Below are positions 37,715 to 50,965 of a stretch of DNA of 64,000 nucleotides, one piece after another. This DNA comes from Paraspadella gotoi (Eukaryota > Chaetognatha). Position 1 is the stretch's first letter. Every line of letters starts with the position of its first letter. Below the pieces are notes generated by a model. The model was not told the origin of the DNA. It worked only from the letters and a program-made list of their open reading frames with translations, and searched no databases. The position numbers and the translations under genes are program-made. Location: assembly GCA_051294375.1 (NCBI GenBank), contig CM119265.1, forward strand, positions 18,834,631-18,898,630, written 5' to 3'.

Positions 37715-39750
37715 TATTTGATGCAGATTTGAATTCTTCGTCAAAAGTTGATAAAAGAAAATATAAATAATTTTTAAAAATTTTTTTCATTAAATGGGTT
37801 AAAAATTAAAAAAACTATATTAAATCATATAAAAAAGTTAATTTCTAGCTTATTAATATAGCTTTTTTTCTAATTTTTGACAGGCAAACTTAATGAAGGA
37901 ATTTTTTTTTTCAAAAAGAGCTATTTTTTCTTTTATCAACATTTTATGACGAATCCAAATCTGCAAAAAATCTTAGAAAAAACTGTTTTGAAATTTTAAA
38001 ACATTTATCGGTTCAGTTCTAGTAATAAAATATTATATAAAAATTTATTAAAAAAATTTTTATTACATATATTCATTTAGTATATATTGTTTTCTTCCTT
38101 CACTTTTAGAATTTTAATTAAGTTAAATTTTAGAAATTTTAACTACGCCTTAGTGGACAACATTGACGCTCACTTCTGCGGGTAAAAGATTGTGTCGCTT
38201 CCTGAACCGAACCTAAGTGACTGCGGCGGCGACAAACGCCGAGGACAACTATGGCCCACCGCAACTACTGCGAAGATAAAGCTTGCCCCGTTTGCGGCCC
38301 TAGTTGGGGAATACGAGAATAGGGTACTTTACTAACAAACACAATATAAAAGGTTTGTAATCAAACTCTCCCAAACCGAATTCATTTATCCAGTCCTTCA
38401 CATAGGGACGAGACGGGATCTACGGAGCTGCGCAGGGCTGTCTTCTCTGCAGACATCAATGGTGGTTCGGTCGATTGAGGAAAAGTTCTCCCGACGCGTC
38501 GAGTTTTGGCCGGTCGAGGTTCAAAGCATCTCGTAATGGATGGTTTGTGAAGGACATGGAGTCGCCATCCATCCTCAGCGTCCGGTGTCAGTGACGGTGT
38601 AAGATTTATTAGGTAGAGCTTCCTTTGGAGGAATATAAAATTCTTAAAATTTTTTAGCAAAAGTAAACTATTAGTATAAAATCTTTAAAAAAAACCTCTA
38701 TCCTAAATTTAGAAAATATTTTTAATCTTGTTTTTAAATCGCAGCTATAAAAATAATAATATAATTAAATAAAAATTTTTAAAAAATGAAAAAATAGTTA
38801 TCAAACTATTTCTTTTTGTCCGTAATCTTTAAGCTACTATGACACATTTGATAAACAAATTGTAAAATACGTACTAGGCTCACAGAAATTTTAACTTGGG
38901 TTACACGTAAATTCGGCAAAAAATAGAAATTTGACGTCGACTTTGTTGAAATTTATTTAGGCTGAAATTTATTCAGAGTGTGAAAAAGTGAGAAAAAATT
39001 TGAAGGAAAATGCATAAATGTCCGGACTGGGGTTTAGATGTTTCAATTGTAAACGCTCAGAAACGTTGAAAAAGAAAATAGAGTTTCAAAGTTTAACCGA
39101 CACATCGAAAAAATGAATATATGAAAATTGGCAAATTAATTGTTTCACTATATATTTGGACAGAGGTATTTGTAACTCATATTTAATTTAATCAAGGAGG
39201 CGATTGTTCTGGTCTCTGAATACAAGAATTAGCTAGAATACTAGATTCAATAGAACGAGTAGTTTTTTAAACTGAGAATTAAAAGCGAAAATTGTAAAAA
39301 TGTAAACTTTGTCCCCGTCAATCCTCATAGTTAATTTGCCAGAAAATAAAGAGTAAATCCGGCCCCAAAAATGTGGTTTTCTTTAATGATATTTTGTGTA
39401 TAGTTTATGTGTTTTTCGTAGGTTCCTTTTACTTGTAAAATTCAAAATGTTTTCTTTGTTTGTCCTTTGGCTTATATTTTTTGACTAATTCTGTCGCATT
39501 ATTTCTTTGTACGATGTTATTTCTTTTTTCTTTTTCCTATCGTCTTCATTTCTAATTTTTTATTTCTTATTTTTTCATTCTTTTGTCTTTTCTAACCCTT
39601 TTTTCCTAATACTGTAATTCTTACATTTTCCCTCATTTCAGTTTTCACCTTTCCAAAGAATTGACCTCATTCTCCTCATTCTTCCCGCTTTCGCCTAATG
39701 GTAGTTTTTTGGAGAGGTTTTATTGGTGTGAGATCATCTTTGTTTGGCGT
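37714..39750 (-). repeat. Inverted copy of repeat Y followed by repeat W
   Basis: 37714 to about 39270 is the reverse complement of Y, and about 39285-39750 is repeat W with an extension. With 32625-35453 this makes a large imperfect palindrome around the W segment at 35455-35735. The Y/W junction recurs at 63352-64000. Confidence 0.75.
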
Positions 39751-42700
39751 TTTATTATGTAGTCGTCGTCGCGTCGATCCGATCGCGCGCGTGCGCACGA
39801 TGTCGTACTCGTCGTTGTCGTTGTCGTCGGCGGCTCCCCTTTGATCTCTTTTTGCGGGTGGGGTAAAGGAAGACCAAGACATCGAGGACCACGAACTCAG
39901 TTAAGAAGTAAGGGTAATTCAAGCGGGCGCGCGCACGCTCGCGTGTAAAAAGAGGGCGGGGGCGACGGAAACGCCGACCTCCCATTCCAGTTCGCACTGG
40001 TCATCTTGCTTGTCCCCTAAGGCATCTCTCTCTCCCTCTCTCTCTCTTCTCTGTCTCTCTCTCTCTCGTCTCTCTCCTCTCTCTCTCATCTCTCTTTCTC
40101 TATCTCGTCTCTCTCTCTCTCTCTCTTCTCCAAGATACTATGATTAAACGAGAAAACGACAAACATGAATGACGACGATGATGATTTTATCCAGGAAAGA
40201 CATCAAGGACATACGGACCTAAAAAGTTCACAATACTCCGATGCTGTCAGGTACCAATTCATATGACATGTGACTTTCATTTTTTTTGGGGGGGGGCTGA
40301 TTTATATTGCAGCATTCATCATTGCCTTCTTTTAAAAACCTCCTATCTTGTCACGAATCAAAAAAAAAAACCGAATTTTATATTTTTCTCTCTTTTCCGA
40401 AATGTTAATCTTAAATGTTTCTCTCTCGAGCGAATTTAAAGACGAGTACGTGAACATTTTGAAAAGGAGTCCAGCCCACCCTGCCCTAAAAAAATGGCAG
40501 CCGCCTACGGAAGGAAACTTTCTCCCCCCACCCCGCAGTCCCCTTTAAAAAGGAGAAATAAATAAAAAAACAAAGGAAAAGAAATTCGATTCGGAAGAGA
40601 AAGAACAAAAAAGAAGAAATCGATGNNNNNNNNNNNNNNNNNNNNNNNNNAACAAAAGGGAATCGTCGTCGTCGTCGTCCACTTTTAGAAATGCAGAGAA
40701 AAAATCGGAACCACTCATTCGTGTCAGGGATGAAAGGAGCGAGAGAGCGAGAGAGCGAATCTATGGTGAATGAGCCGAATGAAAGTATCCATGTCTCGAG
40801 TGAATGGGAGGCGGCCGTGAAACCCAGATTTTCTTCGTTTCTTTTCTTGGACGATTTTTAAAAAAAAGTGAAAAGAGGAAATTGGTTGGAATTTCTTAAA
40901 AAAGGGAATTACGACAATTGTCGTAGCTCACGCCGAGGGTGTTTTGGGTGGGAGAAAAAAAATGGCGTATCGTTTATTTCTGAATGACTCATCTTTACTT
41001 AACGATTAACATCATTACGTTAGGACAGAAACTCGTTTTAAATTAACAAACCTTTAAAAAAAAAATTGACTTTTTTTTCATCTCTTGTATTCTCTATTAC
41101 ATAAGAGGGAGAGTCTTGATTGAAAGCTTGCAGAAACCTGCTATGTTATTATCTTGTAAGTGTGATGGAGGCCTTTAAAAACCACCAAAGCCTGTCCAAA
41201 GTCAGGGACAAGATAGCTTATTTATTAAATGAATGGATAATTTTTATATTGGTTGTACCAATTTCATAAATTAGATCCCCGACTAAATTGGATTAATTTT
41301 GTTTTCTCGCATTAAAAATCCGCCGATCGCGATCCCGATTCAAAACTCATTCATAACAAATTTCAAGAGAGGATTTCGTCCGCTACAAAAACTTCGCCTC
41401 CCGAAATCCCGAAATCCGATTTCCGTGACTTCGAGACAATTCAACGTGCTTTATGTTTGTATTGTTTTGATTTGGAATAAAAACTTTTTAACAAAGATTT
41501 AAATTCCTGAATTATATAATATTATTATTACCAATATCGATATATCTATGGAAATAGTAATTAATTAGCACCCTTGGTAACCGCTACAATCAATATTTTA
41601 TTCAAAACCTGAGCTCGTGAAAAAAGAATTCGTTCTACTTAGCCGTATAAATTTTATGTCTCAAAGTTAAACCCCCTTCAAAGCGACCTTTTAACTTTTA
41701 AGCGGATCTTTCGCGTCGTGGTACATCCGTCGTTAAAGCTTATCGACGCCGAGTTTTAAAGCGTTTTCTTCGCAAATCAATCAATTAATTTATGAATCAA
41801 TCGGTCAATCAATCAATTTTTAAATCTCCCTGCTTGTTCCGCTTTGTCATCAACGCTCACGATACAGAAACGTCACTCTCACCTTGGTCACCCGAGAAGC
41901 CACTCCGCCCAGGTAAACCTACTAATCAGTAATCACTCACAAGCCCTGCCCTTAATTATATCGCTCAACTTTAACGCCTCATTCTATAAATTAGCCTACT
42001 TTGCGACGATTCATCATTTTTACACTTCCTTTCCACCTTCTGCCCCCCCTCTCCCCTTCCTCGCCTCCTTTCTTTCTTTCCATGCTTCATCCTTTCTTTT
42101 TTTTTCCCTTTTCTTTTATTCCCCTTTCCTCTCTCCTTTCCTTTCCCTTTCCTTTCTCCCAATCCCGACTACCTTTACCTTTAGTCTTATCCATTTCCTC
42201 CTCCCACTTCCCCTTCCCTTTCCCCTTTCCCCCTTCCTCCTCCCCCAAACCCTCCTCCTTCCTCCCAGCTTCGCCACTTCATCAATATCTGTCGAGGATC
42301 GAAACAAAAAAAAAAAAAAAAAAAATTCTCGAATTTCCCTTGAAAATCTTCACCTCAAAGTCTCGTCAGCGAATCGGAAACAATAAAAAAAAACATAAAA
42401 AAGAAAGAAAAAAAAATCATTTAGTTTTCTCGTTTTGTTTCGCCTTTTTAAAAACGAGTGGTTTTTTTTTTCGCTCTCGGGCGATTTTTTTTTTTTAGTT
42501 TCGAACCATCAATCGATACATGGGATTTTTGGGGAGATGACTCTTTTATCTGGTTGGAGAAAAAGTCGGAGCCGAGGCAAAATTGATTTGTAAAACCAAA
42601 AGAGTTCGGTTTTAAAAAAATGATTATCTATTATCCTAACGGATATATTCGCCCGATATGGTTTCGTGAGGGAATATAATAACCAAACTAAAGAAAGCAA

Positions 42701-43740
42701 TTCCTGGTACTATCAAATATCTTGGTGTCACCGACTCGACGTGTTGGTCAGCAACATCAAGAGAGAACCTCATCATCGCAATCCACTCCTGGAAGGTCGA
42801 CCTCTTCGCCGACGCCTCTCAGCGAGATCTTTGAAAGTCGAAAAAAAAACGTGGAGGGGGGCACTTCAGGGTTGAAGGTGGTTGGTGGATGAGTTGGAGT
42901 GAGTAGAGTGGTCGAAGGTGGTGGTTGGGGCGGCAGAAAGAAAAGGCAAATCGATTCTTATTGTCCGTCGATGGAGTTATTTTTCTTAAAAGTAAAGTTA
43001 AGGCTTCGGTTTTCGCTGTATGGAACACGTAATCTTTGCAAGTTGTTTTAGTAGATAGTATAATGTCAATCGCCGTAATGTACAAAGTGGAATTACTAAA
43101 TGGGTTTAAAAACTGAGACTTAAGACAATCATTAAAAGTTACTTTAAAATCAAAACCCCTGTTATTATAAACCGAAAAGACAAAAAATTATTATCATCCC
43201 TCTTTTCCACAACACTCAACATAGATGGGAGCGCAACAACTTGTTTTATTTTGGTTTAATCAAAGTCAGTCGCGGCGTTTTAGTCTTTAGAGTTTCGATA
43301 CAGATCGCTTTGGCGGCTCGAAACCTCAATCGAACGAGGGAGAAGATAATTTTCGAAAGGGGAGGTGATCAAAGTCCCTTCGTCGTTGGAGGTGATTTAT
43401 AGCGACGCGGGTGATATTTTATTCGGGCGGCGAAGGAGAAGATATTTTAGTCAAAGCAGGAATCGGGAGATGATGATGACATTTCCCCCCCCCTTCCATA
43501 TCCCCGCCCACACTCCCCTTCCCCCCCCCCCCGACGAAATGACATCTGGAGAACGAAGAGATTGAGGGGTGAAACTGGTTGTGAAGGTGAAGGTTTTGGG
43601 GAGTGCGATGGTCTCAGGGTGAAAGGACGCAGTGACGGGTGAATTTTTCGGATTCGAATTTTTTTATTTTTTTTATTGGGTGACGGTTGACCCTTCGAAT
43701 CGGCGACGGATTCGCTAGGGGCTTCAATCGACAAACGAAT
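39750..43740. other. Largely non-coding region
   Basis: Contains (CT)n-rich sequence at about 40025-40132, a gap at 40626-40650, repeat D copy 2, and a 280-bp polypyrimidine tract at about 42010-42280. Two islands might be exons: 39760-39850 (minus, Asp/Asn-rich, GAADDNDNDEYDIV) and 42735-42845 (plus, Ser/Thr/Pro-rich, SSSQSTPGRSTSSPTPLSE). Neither has a confirmed partner exon. Confidence 0.4.
41109..41270 (-). repeat. Dispersed repeat family D, copy 2
   Basis: Nearly identical inverted copy of 4441-4600, running from gagagtcttgattgaaagc to attggttgtaccaatttca. High identity between copies 36 kb apart implies recent dispersal. Confidence 0.8.
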
Positions 43741-43744
43741 TCGG

Positions 43745-43880
43745 TTGCGTTGCGTTGCGGCGACGACGTGGAGGACGACGACGAAGACGGTCAGCCGATA
43801 AATATTCAACCGGATTTTGTCGCGGCGAATCTCCTTGGCAACGAATCATTCGGCAGCGCCCAGTCGACCGCGAAAGGTTT
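43745..43880 (+). CDS. Candidate exon, acidic unknown protein
   Basis: A plus-strand frame with GC-rich codons encodes an acidic segment (GDDVEDDDEDGQ), then PDFVAANLLGNESFGSAQST, ending near a gtttcc donor at 43880. Codon choice resembles confirmed exons here. No confident acceptor or partner exon was identified, so gene membership is unknown. Confidence 0.35.
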
Positions 43881-44180
43881 CCAGGGGGATAACGGAAGTT
43901 TGCCTCTTTCAAATGTCTTTAAACAGCGCTTACAAGAAGTGTGAATTCAACTTTACTTAAAAGAGAAAAAAATAAATTTTTCAATTGACCTTAAACATCG
44001 AAATCCTATATTATAAAGTATTAGATCGGGGATACTTTAATAGTCTATAGTATATGTATTTATATTGTAATATATACAATATAGTCTATATGGTACTCCA
44101 CAGTAGCATAAAAATACTAAACCTGACTGTATATTGTATTATATTTTATACACTATACGAAAAATCAGCCGCTTACGCAA

Positions 44181-44503
44181 NNNNNNNNNNNNNNNNNNNN
44201 NNNNNNNNNNNNNNNNNNNNNNNNNNNNNNNNNNNNNNNNNNNNNNNNNNNNNNNNNNNNNNNNNNNNNNNNNNNNNNNNNNNNNNNNNNNNNNNNNNNN
44301 NNNNNNNNNNNNNNNNNNNNNNNNNNNNNNNNNNNNNNNNNNNNNNNNNNNNNNNNNNNNNNNNNNNNNNNNNNNNNNNNNNNNNNNNNNNNNNNNNNNN
44401 NNNNNNNNNNNNNNNNNNNNNNNNNNNNNNNNNNNNNNNNNNNNNNNNNNNNNNNNNNNNNNNNNNNNNNNNNNNNNNNNNNNNNNNNNNNNNNNNNNNN
44501 NNN
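44181..44503. other. Assembly gap
   Basis: A run of Ns. Other gaps in the second half are 48141-48288, 48414-48656, 49062-49363, 50005-50472, 52610-52713, 53190-54101 and 63252-63351. Several begin or end directly in (CT)n, (GA)n or (TCG)n arrays. Confidence 0.95.
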
Positions 44504-44742
44504 ACCGCGCATTGATAATAATAATTTAACCCTTTGCTTCAATGACACAACTCGTAAAGCAGCGTTTATCGATCAAAATTCTCGGTTATCACGCATTTAC
44601 GCTTTTTTTACGAACTCAAGTTTAGCCGTTTTCGATGTTCATTATTTACGCGACAAAATTACTCCAAAGTAATGCGCCCCTCAAGTGGCTCTCAGCTCCG
44701 AGATAAAACACTACTTTGCATTTCCGTTGTTTTATTACCGCG

Positions 44743-44743
44743 G

Positions 44744-44774
<31 letters not shown>
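44743..44774. repeat. (GAC)n trinucleotide array
   Basis: An uninterrupted GAC/CGA run. Similar arrays lie at about 48382-48413 (TCG), 52905-52965 (GAC) and 62297-62325 (TCG). Some may encode Asp, Ser or Thr runs. Confidence 0.9.
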
Positions 44775-45561
44775 AAGTCAAATCGCTTCGTTCCCAAGAA
44801 TCAAGTGTTTCGATGGCGAAGAAGTGGAGTGGTTGTCACACCTCGACGACCGTGTCGACGACGACGACGACGAAATTTCGAGCGGATCGTGAAACTAGTG
44901 ACCCGAAAGGTAAGAGAAAGAACCAGTGTCCAGTGTCCACTCGAGAAACGCCAGAGAAATGTGTCTCGAGAAATGTCACGGGCCGCTCTTCCACTCGGCG
45001 GCGATCGGGATCGACATTCCGCGAATTTACGGCGAATCTCCATTACCATAAACGATCGGTGCGTGTCGCCGAGCTTCGTAGCCGAGGGTCCCGGTCCTTG
45101 GCCGGAGGTCCCAGGGTCCGGTTCGAGTTCCAGGCCTCTCAATCCGACTCGTTTCTTTCCTCGTTTGGTTTTTCATTTATGAGTCATGAGTTTCATTGTG
45201 CGGTCTCGCTTGTTGGTCGTATAAATCAAGTATGGTTCAATGAGTTTATATTAATTATAATAAGCAAGGTTAGTAAATATTTTGTCCCTTTTTTCGCTCT
45301 TAAGATCTACTTTCTTTTCCTTACCCGTTTCCACACCCAATTGAAAAAGCCAATAACGAGGAAACGAGAATAACGAGAATAAACAATAAACATAAAGTCA
45401 AAAACCACTGTGAGCCACAAAATCCACAGTGACCTTCTCATTCATTCATCTCTTATCTCGTCTCGTTTTTGTGTCAAAACAATTTTAACGTCGTCGACGT
45501 CGTAATTTCAACGTAATCGTCGTCGTTATCGTCGTCGTCGTCTGCATCCACACGATGACAG

Positions 45562-46234
45562 TCCGGAGCCGTCGATGGGCCCGCCGACCCGTTGCGTGGA
45601 CTGTCAGCCAACAGTCGGCAATCAAAAGTGAAGTTTGACAAAAACGCGGAGGCCGATTTCGACTTCCGGAATTTCGCGTGGAATTCGAGACAAGTCTCCG
45701 TTTTAGTTATGAGAAAAAATAAGGCTATTGGCTACGTTAGTTAACTAAAAATCCCAGTGTAAAAAAAGAATGAGAAAAAAAGTAACAAAAACAATTGATA
45801 GTTGAAGTATTCACTATTAAGTATTCAACGTGAAAACAGTTGAAATCAACTTGACTATCCTCAGAACGGCCATTAGTAGTGTGTACTTGGTGACATGATT
45901 AAATACCTTCATCATGTCATAATATCACAGCATTATATCGAAACTATGCATGTGAGATTTTTACCGGTAATGTGATGAAAAAAAAGATCGTTATCAGATA
46001 GTTAACCGTAAAAAAAAGCAAAAGCGGTCGTTGAAGTGACGGAATCATTCGCGTGGCCTTTGCGACTGGGTTTCGACGTGTGGCGGCGACCGCGTCGCCA
46101 ATTTGCGAAGATCCACGTCAATCAAAGTCGTTCAACTCGACCCACTGACCTCGGAGAGAGCAAGTTCGCTGCAGCTGCCGCCTCAGCCGCCGCCTCAGCC
46201 GCCACCACCCCGCGCGCGCCCGTGTCCACCACGG
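45562..46234 (+). CDS. Candidate pair of exons, unknown protein
   Basis: 45562-45693 (132 nt, 44 codons, phase 0) follows a cag acceptor and contains KFDKNAEADFDFRNFAWNS, ending at a gtctcc donor. 46111-46234 opens in phase 0 and encodes an Ala-rich segment (FAAAAASAAASAATT) and APVSTTG before a gtcagt donor, phase 1. The two are phase-compatible. An upstream block at 44680-44925, ending in a good gtaaga donor, may belong to the same gene, but three frames stay open across its (GAC)n run. I do not recognise the product. The acceptor of the second exon lacks a pyrimidine tract. Confidence 0.35.
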
Positions 46235-46970
46235 GTCAGTCGTACGCCCACATTAAATGCATGGACGAATGAGACGATGAAATAAAAAAAAAAAAATCAA
46301 CAACGACAACAACAATAATTATCGAGGATCGAGCTTACGTCTCTCTCATTAATCCCGACATACGTCCATCCGTCCGTCCGTCCGTCCGTCCAACTTCCGC
46401 TCGAACTTTTAAACTCGAAAATTTTCCCCATCGATTTTTGAGATTCGTCAAGATTTCACCGAAAATTTCCCAACCGTGACCGAGTTTTGAAATGGCTCAT
46501 TGGTAGAGCGAAGGGGACGACGAAGACAACAACAACAACAACAACGATGATGGCCAACGGCCATTGTGGCTGCATCATCCGAAAATATTTAGAGTTGGGT
46601 TTTTACGGTTATGATACCGAAATTTGTCACCGTAAGCAAATGCTAATCGGTAATCATTCAAGAAAAGGTTGTTATTTTATGTCTATATACATAAAAACCT
46701 TAAGAATATCTATAATTACAACAGGAAATTCAGCTTTGTAAAGGTCCTGATTGCAAACGACTTCACAAAGATATCGTCGGCTTTAAATTGGAGTTTTGAA
46801 TATAAAAGCTGCGACGATTAACTTAACAATCGGATAAAACGTTGCATCGATCGAATATAATCCAAAAATCGAAAACAGAAGAGAATCGTTTGCCTTTTGT
46901 TTCGATTATCTTCTTTGTTTTTATTTTGTAATTCGAAGATTTGTTTATATCTGGAGACTGACGACCGTGG

Positions 46971-47014
<44 letters not shown>

Positions 47015-47360
47015 ATGATTTTTAGGAGCATTTGCCAGTTTTTATTCGTTTGTATCGGGTTCCCTATTGACTTCGGCTTCTCTTTTTTTGGTTTCTCGTT
47101 TTGTTCTCCTCTTTACTTACTTTTCGTAAATCGACAGTTTCGAGTTGTACACCTTCAATTCACCAGCAAACATGCCGGAGATGCGCCGGCGAATTAAGAT
47201 CAATTTGGCGGCGAATTATCCACGGATTTCTCGTCCATCATTCGCGGAATTCTTCACGTGATACACAATTTGATTTTCCGGACTTTTATCTCTCATCATC
47301 GAATTAAAAAAAAGCCTCCGCCCAAAATTTCAATTAACTTTTTGCTTTATTTTTCTTGTG

Positions 47361-47366
47361 TCTCTC

Positions 47367-47427
<61 letters not shown>
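47361..47427. repeat. (CT)n microsatellite
   Basis: A CT array of about 67 bp. A (GA)n array also lies at 46977-47011. Confidence 0.95.
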
Positions 47428-47430
<3 letters not shown>

Positions 47431-48656
47431 ACTCACACACACCCTCTCAATCCCAACTCTCGTGAGATAAATCACGTTCTCACATGAATCTTAACGTGAA
47501 TAGAGTTTTGGAAAAGTTTCGTCATAAATCAGACTGTCATTTGCATCCGTTAAAAAAAAGTAAACATTTAGTTTCGCAATTTATAAAAACGCTATCGATA
47601 ATCGTTGATATTTCACGTTGTCTCCTAAGGCTATTACCATCCAGGAGAAAGAATAAGTATTTTTCATCAGGTATCAAATTTATCTTTAAACAGAAAAAAA
47701 TGTTCCCGAACGAAACAAATGTTAAAATTGAGATAGCTCATCATTCTAGTTCAAAGATTTTCCAACCCATCTATGTCGCGGAAAACGCTATCTGTGTCGC
47801 GGCCAGCGTCATCTCTGTCGCAACCAACGCCATCTCTGTCTTCCGACTTGAGAGATGGAGCTTAGGCCTTCGATGTTAGGTCATCGTTCATACAATTTTT
47901 TTTCAATCGGGTCCCCGATGCAAGGATAAAGGTTTTCCTCGACTCGAGACATTGCTACTAAATCCTCATTCCTCGTGATTCACTGAATTGTCATATTTAG
48001 TTTTATTACTATTAGATAGTATTAGATAGAATTAGATAGTACAAATTAATATATAAAGGATTTCTCCTTGTAAGAGTTTTTAAGTTTACCTTTTCGGCAT
48101 TTACTACTATTTTCCCTCATTCTTCTCTTCTATTTTTTTTNNNNNNNNNNNNNNNNNNNNNNNNNNNNNNNNNNNNNNNNNNNNNNNNNNNNNNNNNNNN
48201 NNNNNNNNNNNNNNNNNNNNNNNNNNNNNNNNNNNNNNNNNNNNNNNNNNNNNNNNNNNNNNNNNNNNNNNNNNNNNNNNNNNNNNNNTTTTTATTCTCT
48301 TCCCTGCAACGAACAACCGATAACCCGGGAGCCGTTTTGCAACCTGCAACAGATCTGTCGAACAACCAAGTAAACCGGCGTCTCTGTCGTCGTCGTCGTC
48401 GTCGTCGTCGTCGNNNNNNNNNNNNNNNNNNNNNNNNNNNNNNNNNNNNNNNNNNNNNNNNNNNNNNNNNNNNNNNNNNNNNNNNNNNNNNNNNNNNNNN
48501 NNNNNNNNNNNNNNNNNNNNNNNNNNNNNNNNNNNNNNNNNNNNNNNNNNNNNNNNNNNNNNNNNNNNNNNNNNNNNNNNNNNNNNNNNNNNNNNNNNNN
48601 NNNNNNNNNNNNNNNNNNNNNNNNNNNNNNNNNNNNNNNNNNNNNNNNNNNNNNNN

Positions 48657-48692
<36 letters not shown>

Positions 48693-49025
48693 TCAAATCA
48701 CCGAGAGCGGTTAACCTAATGTCGAGTCTTAAAATTTAACCAATCGTAAAGAATTGGATAGTTACGTTTTTATTAAAATATTCGTGATGAAAGGGAGCCG
48801 ATATCTAATGATTTAAACTTTTCCATAAAAGATTTTTAAAAATTAAAACTTCAGTATGCCTGTCAATTATTTTCCATTCAAAAGATTTTATTACTGATTC
48901 CAAGCATCGGTTTGCAATGCAATCAACTAATTCCGAAAGTTTTATCTAATTGTTTTTAAATACAGAACTAGTATACGTACATACTGATCTTTTTTATTTA
49001 TTTCTAAAATGTTATTTACTCCAGT

Positions 49026-49061
<36 letters not shown>

Positions 49062-49468
49062 NNNNNNNNNNNNNNNNNNNNNNNNNNNNNNNNNNNNNNN
49101 NNNNNNNNNNNNNNNNNNNNNNNNNNNNNNNNNNNNNNNNNNNNNNNNNNNNNNNNNNNNNNNNNNNNNNNNNNNNNNNNNNNNNNNNNNNNNNNNNNNN
49201 NNNNNNNNNNNNNNNNNNNNNNNNNNNNNNNNNNNNNNNNNNNNNNNNNNNNNNNNNNNNNNNNNNNNNNNNNNNNNNNNNNNNNNNNNNNNNNNNNNNN
49301 NNNNNNNNNNNNNNNNNNNNNNNNNNNNNNNNNNNNNNNNNNNNNNNNNNNNNNNNNNNNNNNTTTTCCATTTGCAAGAAAGGCAACCAGCGTCGCAGCG
49401 ACTTCCAACTTCGGCCAAGGTTTCCCGCAACGCACCCAAAACCGAACTGGCGATTAAACATCTTCCAG

Positions 49469-49606
49469 CGTCGGCAAAGCCTCCAGAGCCGACAGCATTT
49501 CCCGCGCCGGCTTAGAGACTATGTCCACAAACGGGCGGCGAAAAAGGGACGGAGATTCCGTCTCGGATTCCGATGCCATTTGCGGGGATCAGCGGATTCT
49601 TTGTTG
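49469..49606 (+). CDS. Candidate Ser/Arg/Asp-rich exon, unknown protein
   Basis: After a cag acceptor at 49468 a plus-strand frame reads through ADSISRAGLETMSTNG and RKRDGDSVSDSDAICG, with codons like those of confirmed exons. The donor is unclear. A competing frame upstream (49370-49515) is also open, so strand and frame are moderately uncertain. Confidence 0.3.
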
Positions 49607-50673
49607 CCACAAAAAAAGAAGGAAAAGGAAAAAAAAAATAGTTCCCTAACACTCATCATTCGGGGAAGGAAAAATGATCTAGAGTAGCGTTCGTGTTATG
49701 GTTTGTTTTCGTGGGCGTTTTTGTCGACGTCGAGCGGCTCTGGGTAGTGGGTACGATTGTAATGGTCTTTTTGTTCTTACATGAGTGGGGGATCTTTATG
49801 GCTCTTTTTTTATTTATGTCACCTCGTTGCTGATGTTGAAGATGTTGAATTACTAAACTGAAAAAACAATTACTAGATAAAAGAAATTTAGTATCTTCCT
49901 TCGAAGCTAAACGAAATGTTTTGAAACAATTTTTTTCTTTGTTTTCATCTTTGTTGTTCTCGCCGCCCCTTTGTCTTTGACCGCGAACTCGGAGCAAAAT
50001 AAACNNNNNNNNNNNNNNNNNNNNNNNNNNNNNNNNNNNNNNNNNNNNNNNNNNNNNNNNNNNNNNNNNNNNNNNNNNNNNNNNNNNNNNNNNNNNNNNN
50101 NNNNNNNNNNNNNNNNNNNNNNNNNNNNNNNNNNNNNNNNNNNNNNNNNNNNNNNNNNNNNNNNNNNNNNNNNNNNNNNNNNNNNNNNNNNNNNNNNNNN
50201 NNNNNNNNNNNNNNNNNNNNNNNNNNNNNNNNNNNNNNNNNNNNNNNNNNNNNNNNNNNNNNNNNNNNNNNNNNNNNNNNNNNNNNNNNNNNNNNNNNNN
50301 NNNNNNNNNNNNNNNNNNNNNNNNNNNNNNNNNNNNNNNNNNNNNNNNNNNNNNNNNNNNNNNNNNNNNNNNNNNNNNNNNNNNNNNNNNNNNNNNNNNN
50401 NNNNNNNNNNNNNNNNNNNNNNNNNNNNNNNNNNNNNNNNNNNNNNNNNNNNNNNNNNNNNNNNNNNNNNNNTCGTCCACAACTCCAACTTCCGAGAAGG
50501 CAGCTGGAGTTTCGTTTTTTTGTTTGACTTTGATATTGGAGAGTTTCACTTTGGTTTCAAATTTAGTCATGTTCCGTGTTCACGGATCCATGCAACGGTC
50601 GCCAATAAAACAATTGCGCTGCTTCTTTCTTCTAGTGATGTCTGATCGGGAAAGCAGCGGTTTCTTTCATTTT

Positions 50674-50828
50674 ACGAAATTGGTACAGCTAATATGAAAT
50701 TATCCTTTCATTCCATAAATATTAAATAAGCTATATTGCCTCTGACTTTGGACAATGGACAGACTATAGTGGGTTACAAGATACATTAACATAACAGGAC
50801 CCTTCAATCTTTCAATATTTTGTCTTGT
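50674..50828 (+). repeat. Dispersed repeat family D, copy 3
   Basis: A diverged copy of 4441-4600 in the same orientation, with the shared blocks gaaattggtaca, ctgactttggaca and aacaggaccc. It lacks a short internal block relative to copies 1 and 2. Confidence 0.65.
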
Positions 50829-50913
50829 TGTTGTACTATATGTATAATTATTATTAACTAATAAATTATAAACTAGAGATATGCGGCAAAAGTAGCCAGT
50901 TAGCGTTCTTTTC

Positions 50914-50965
<52 letters not shown>

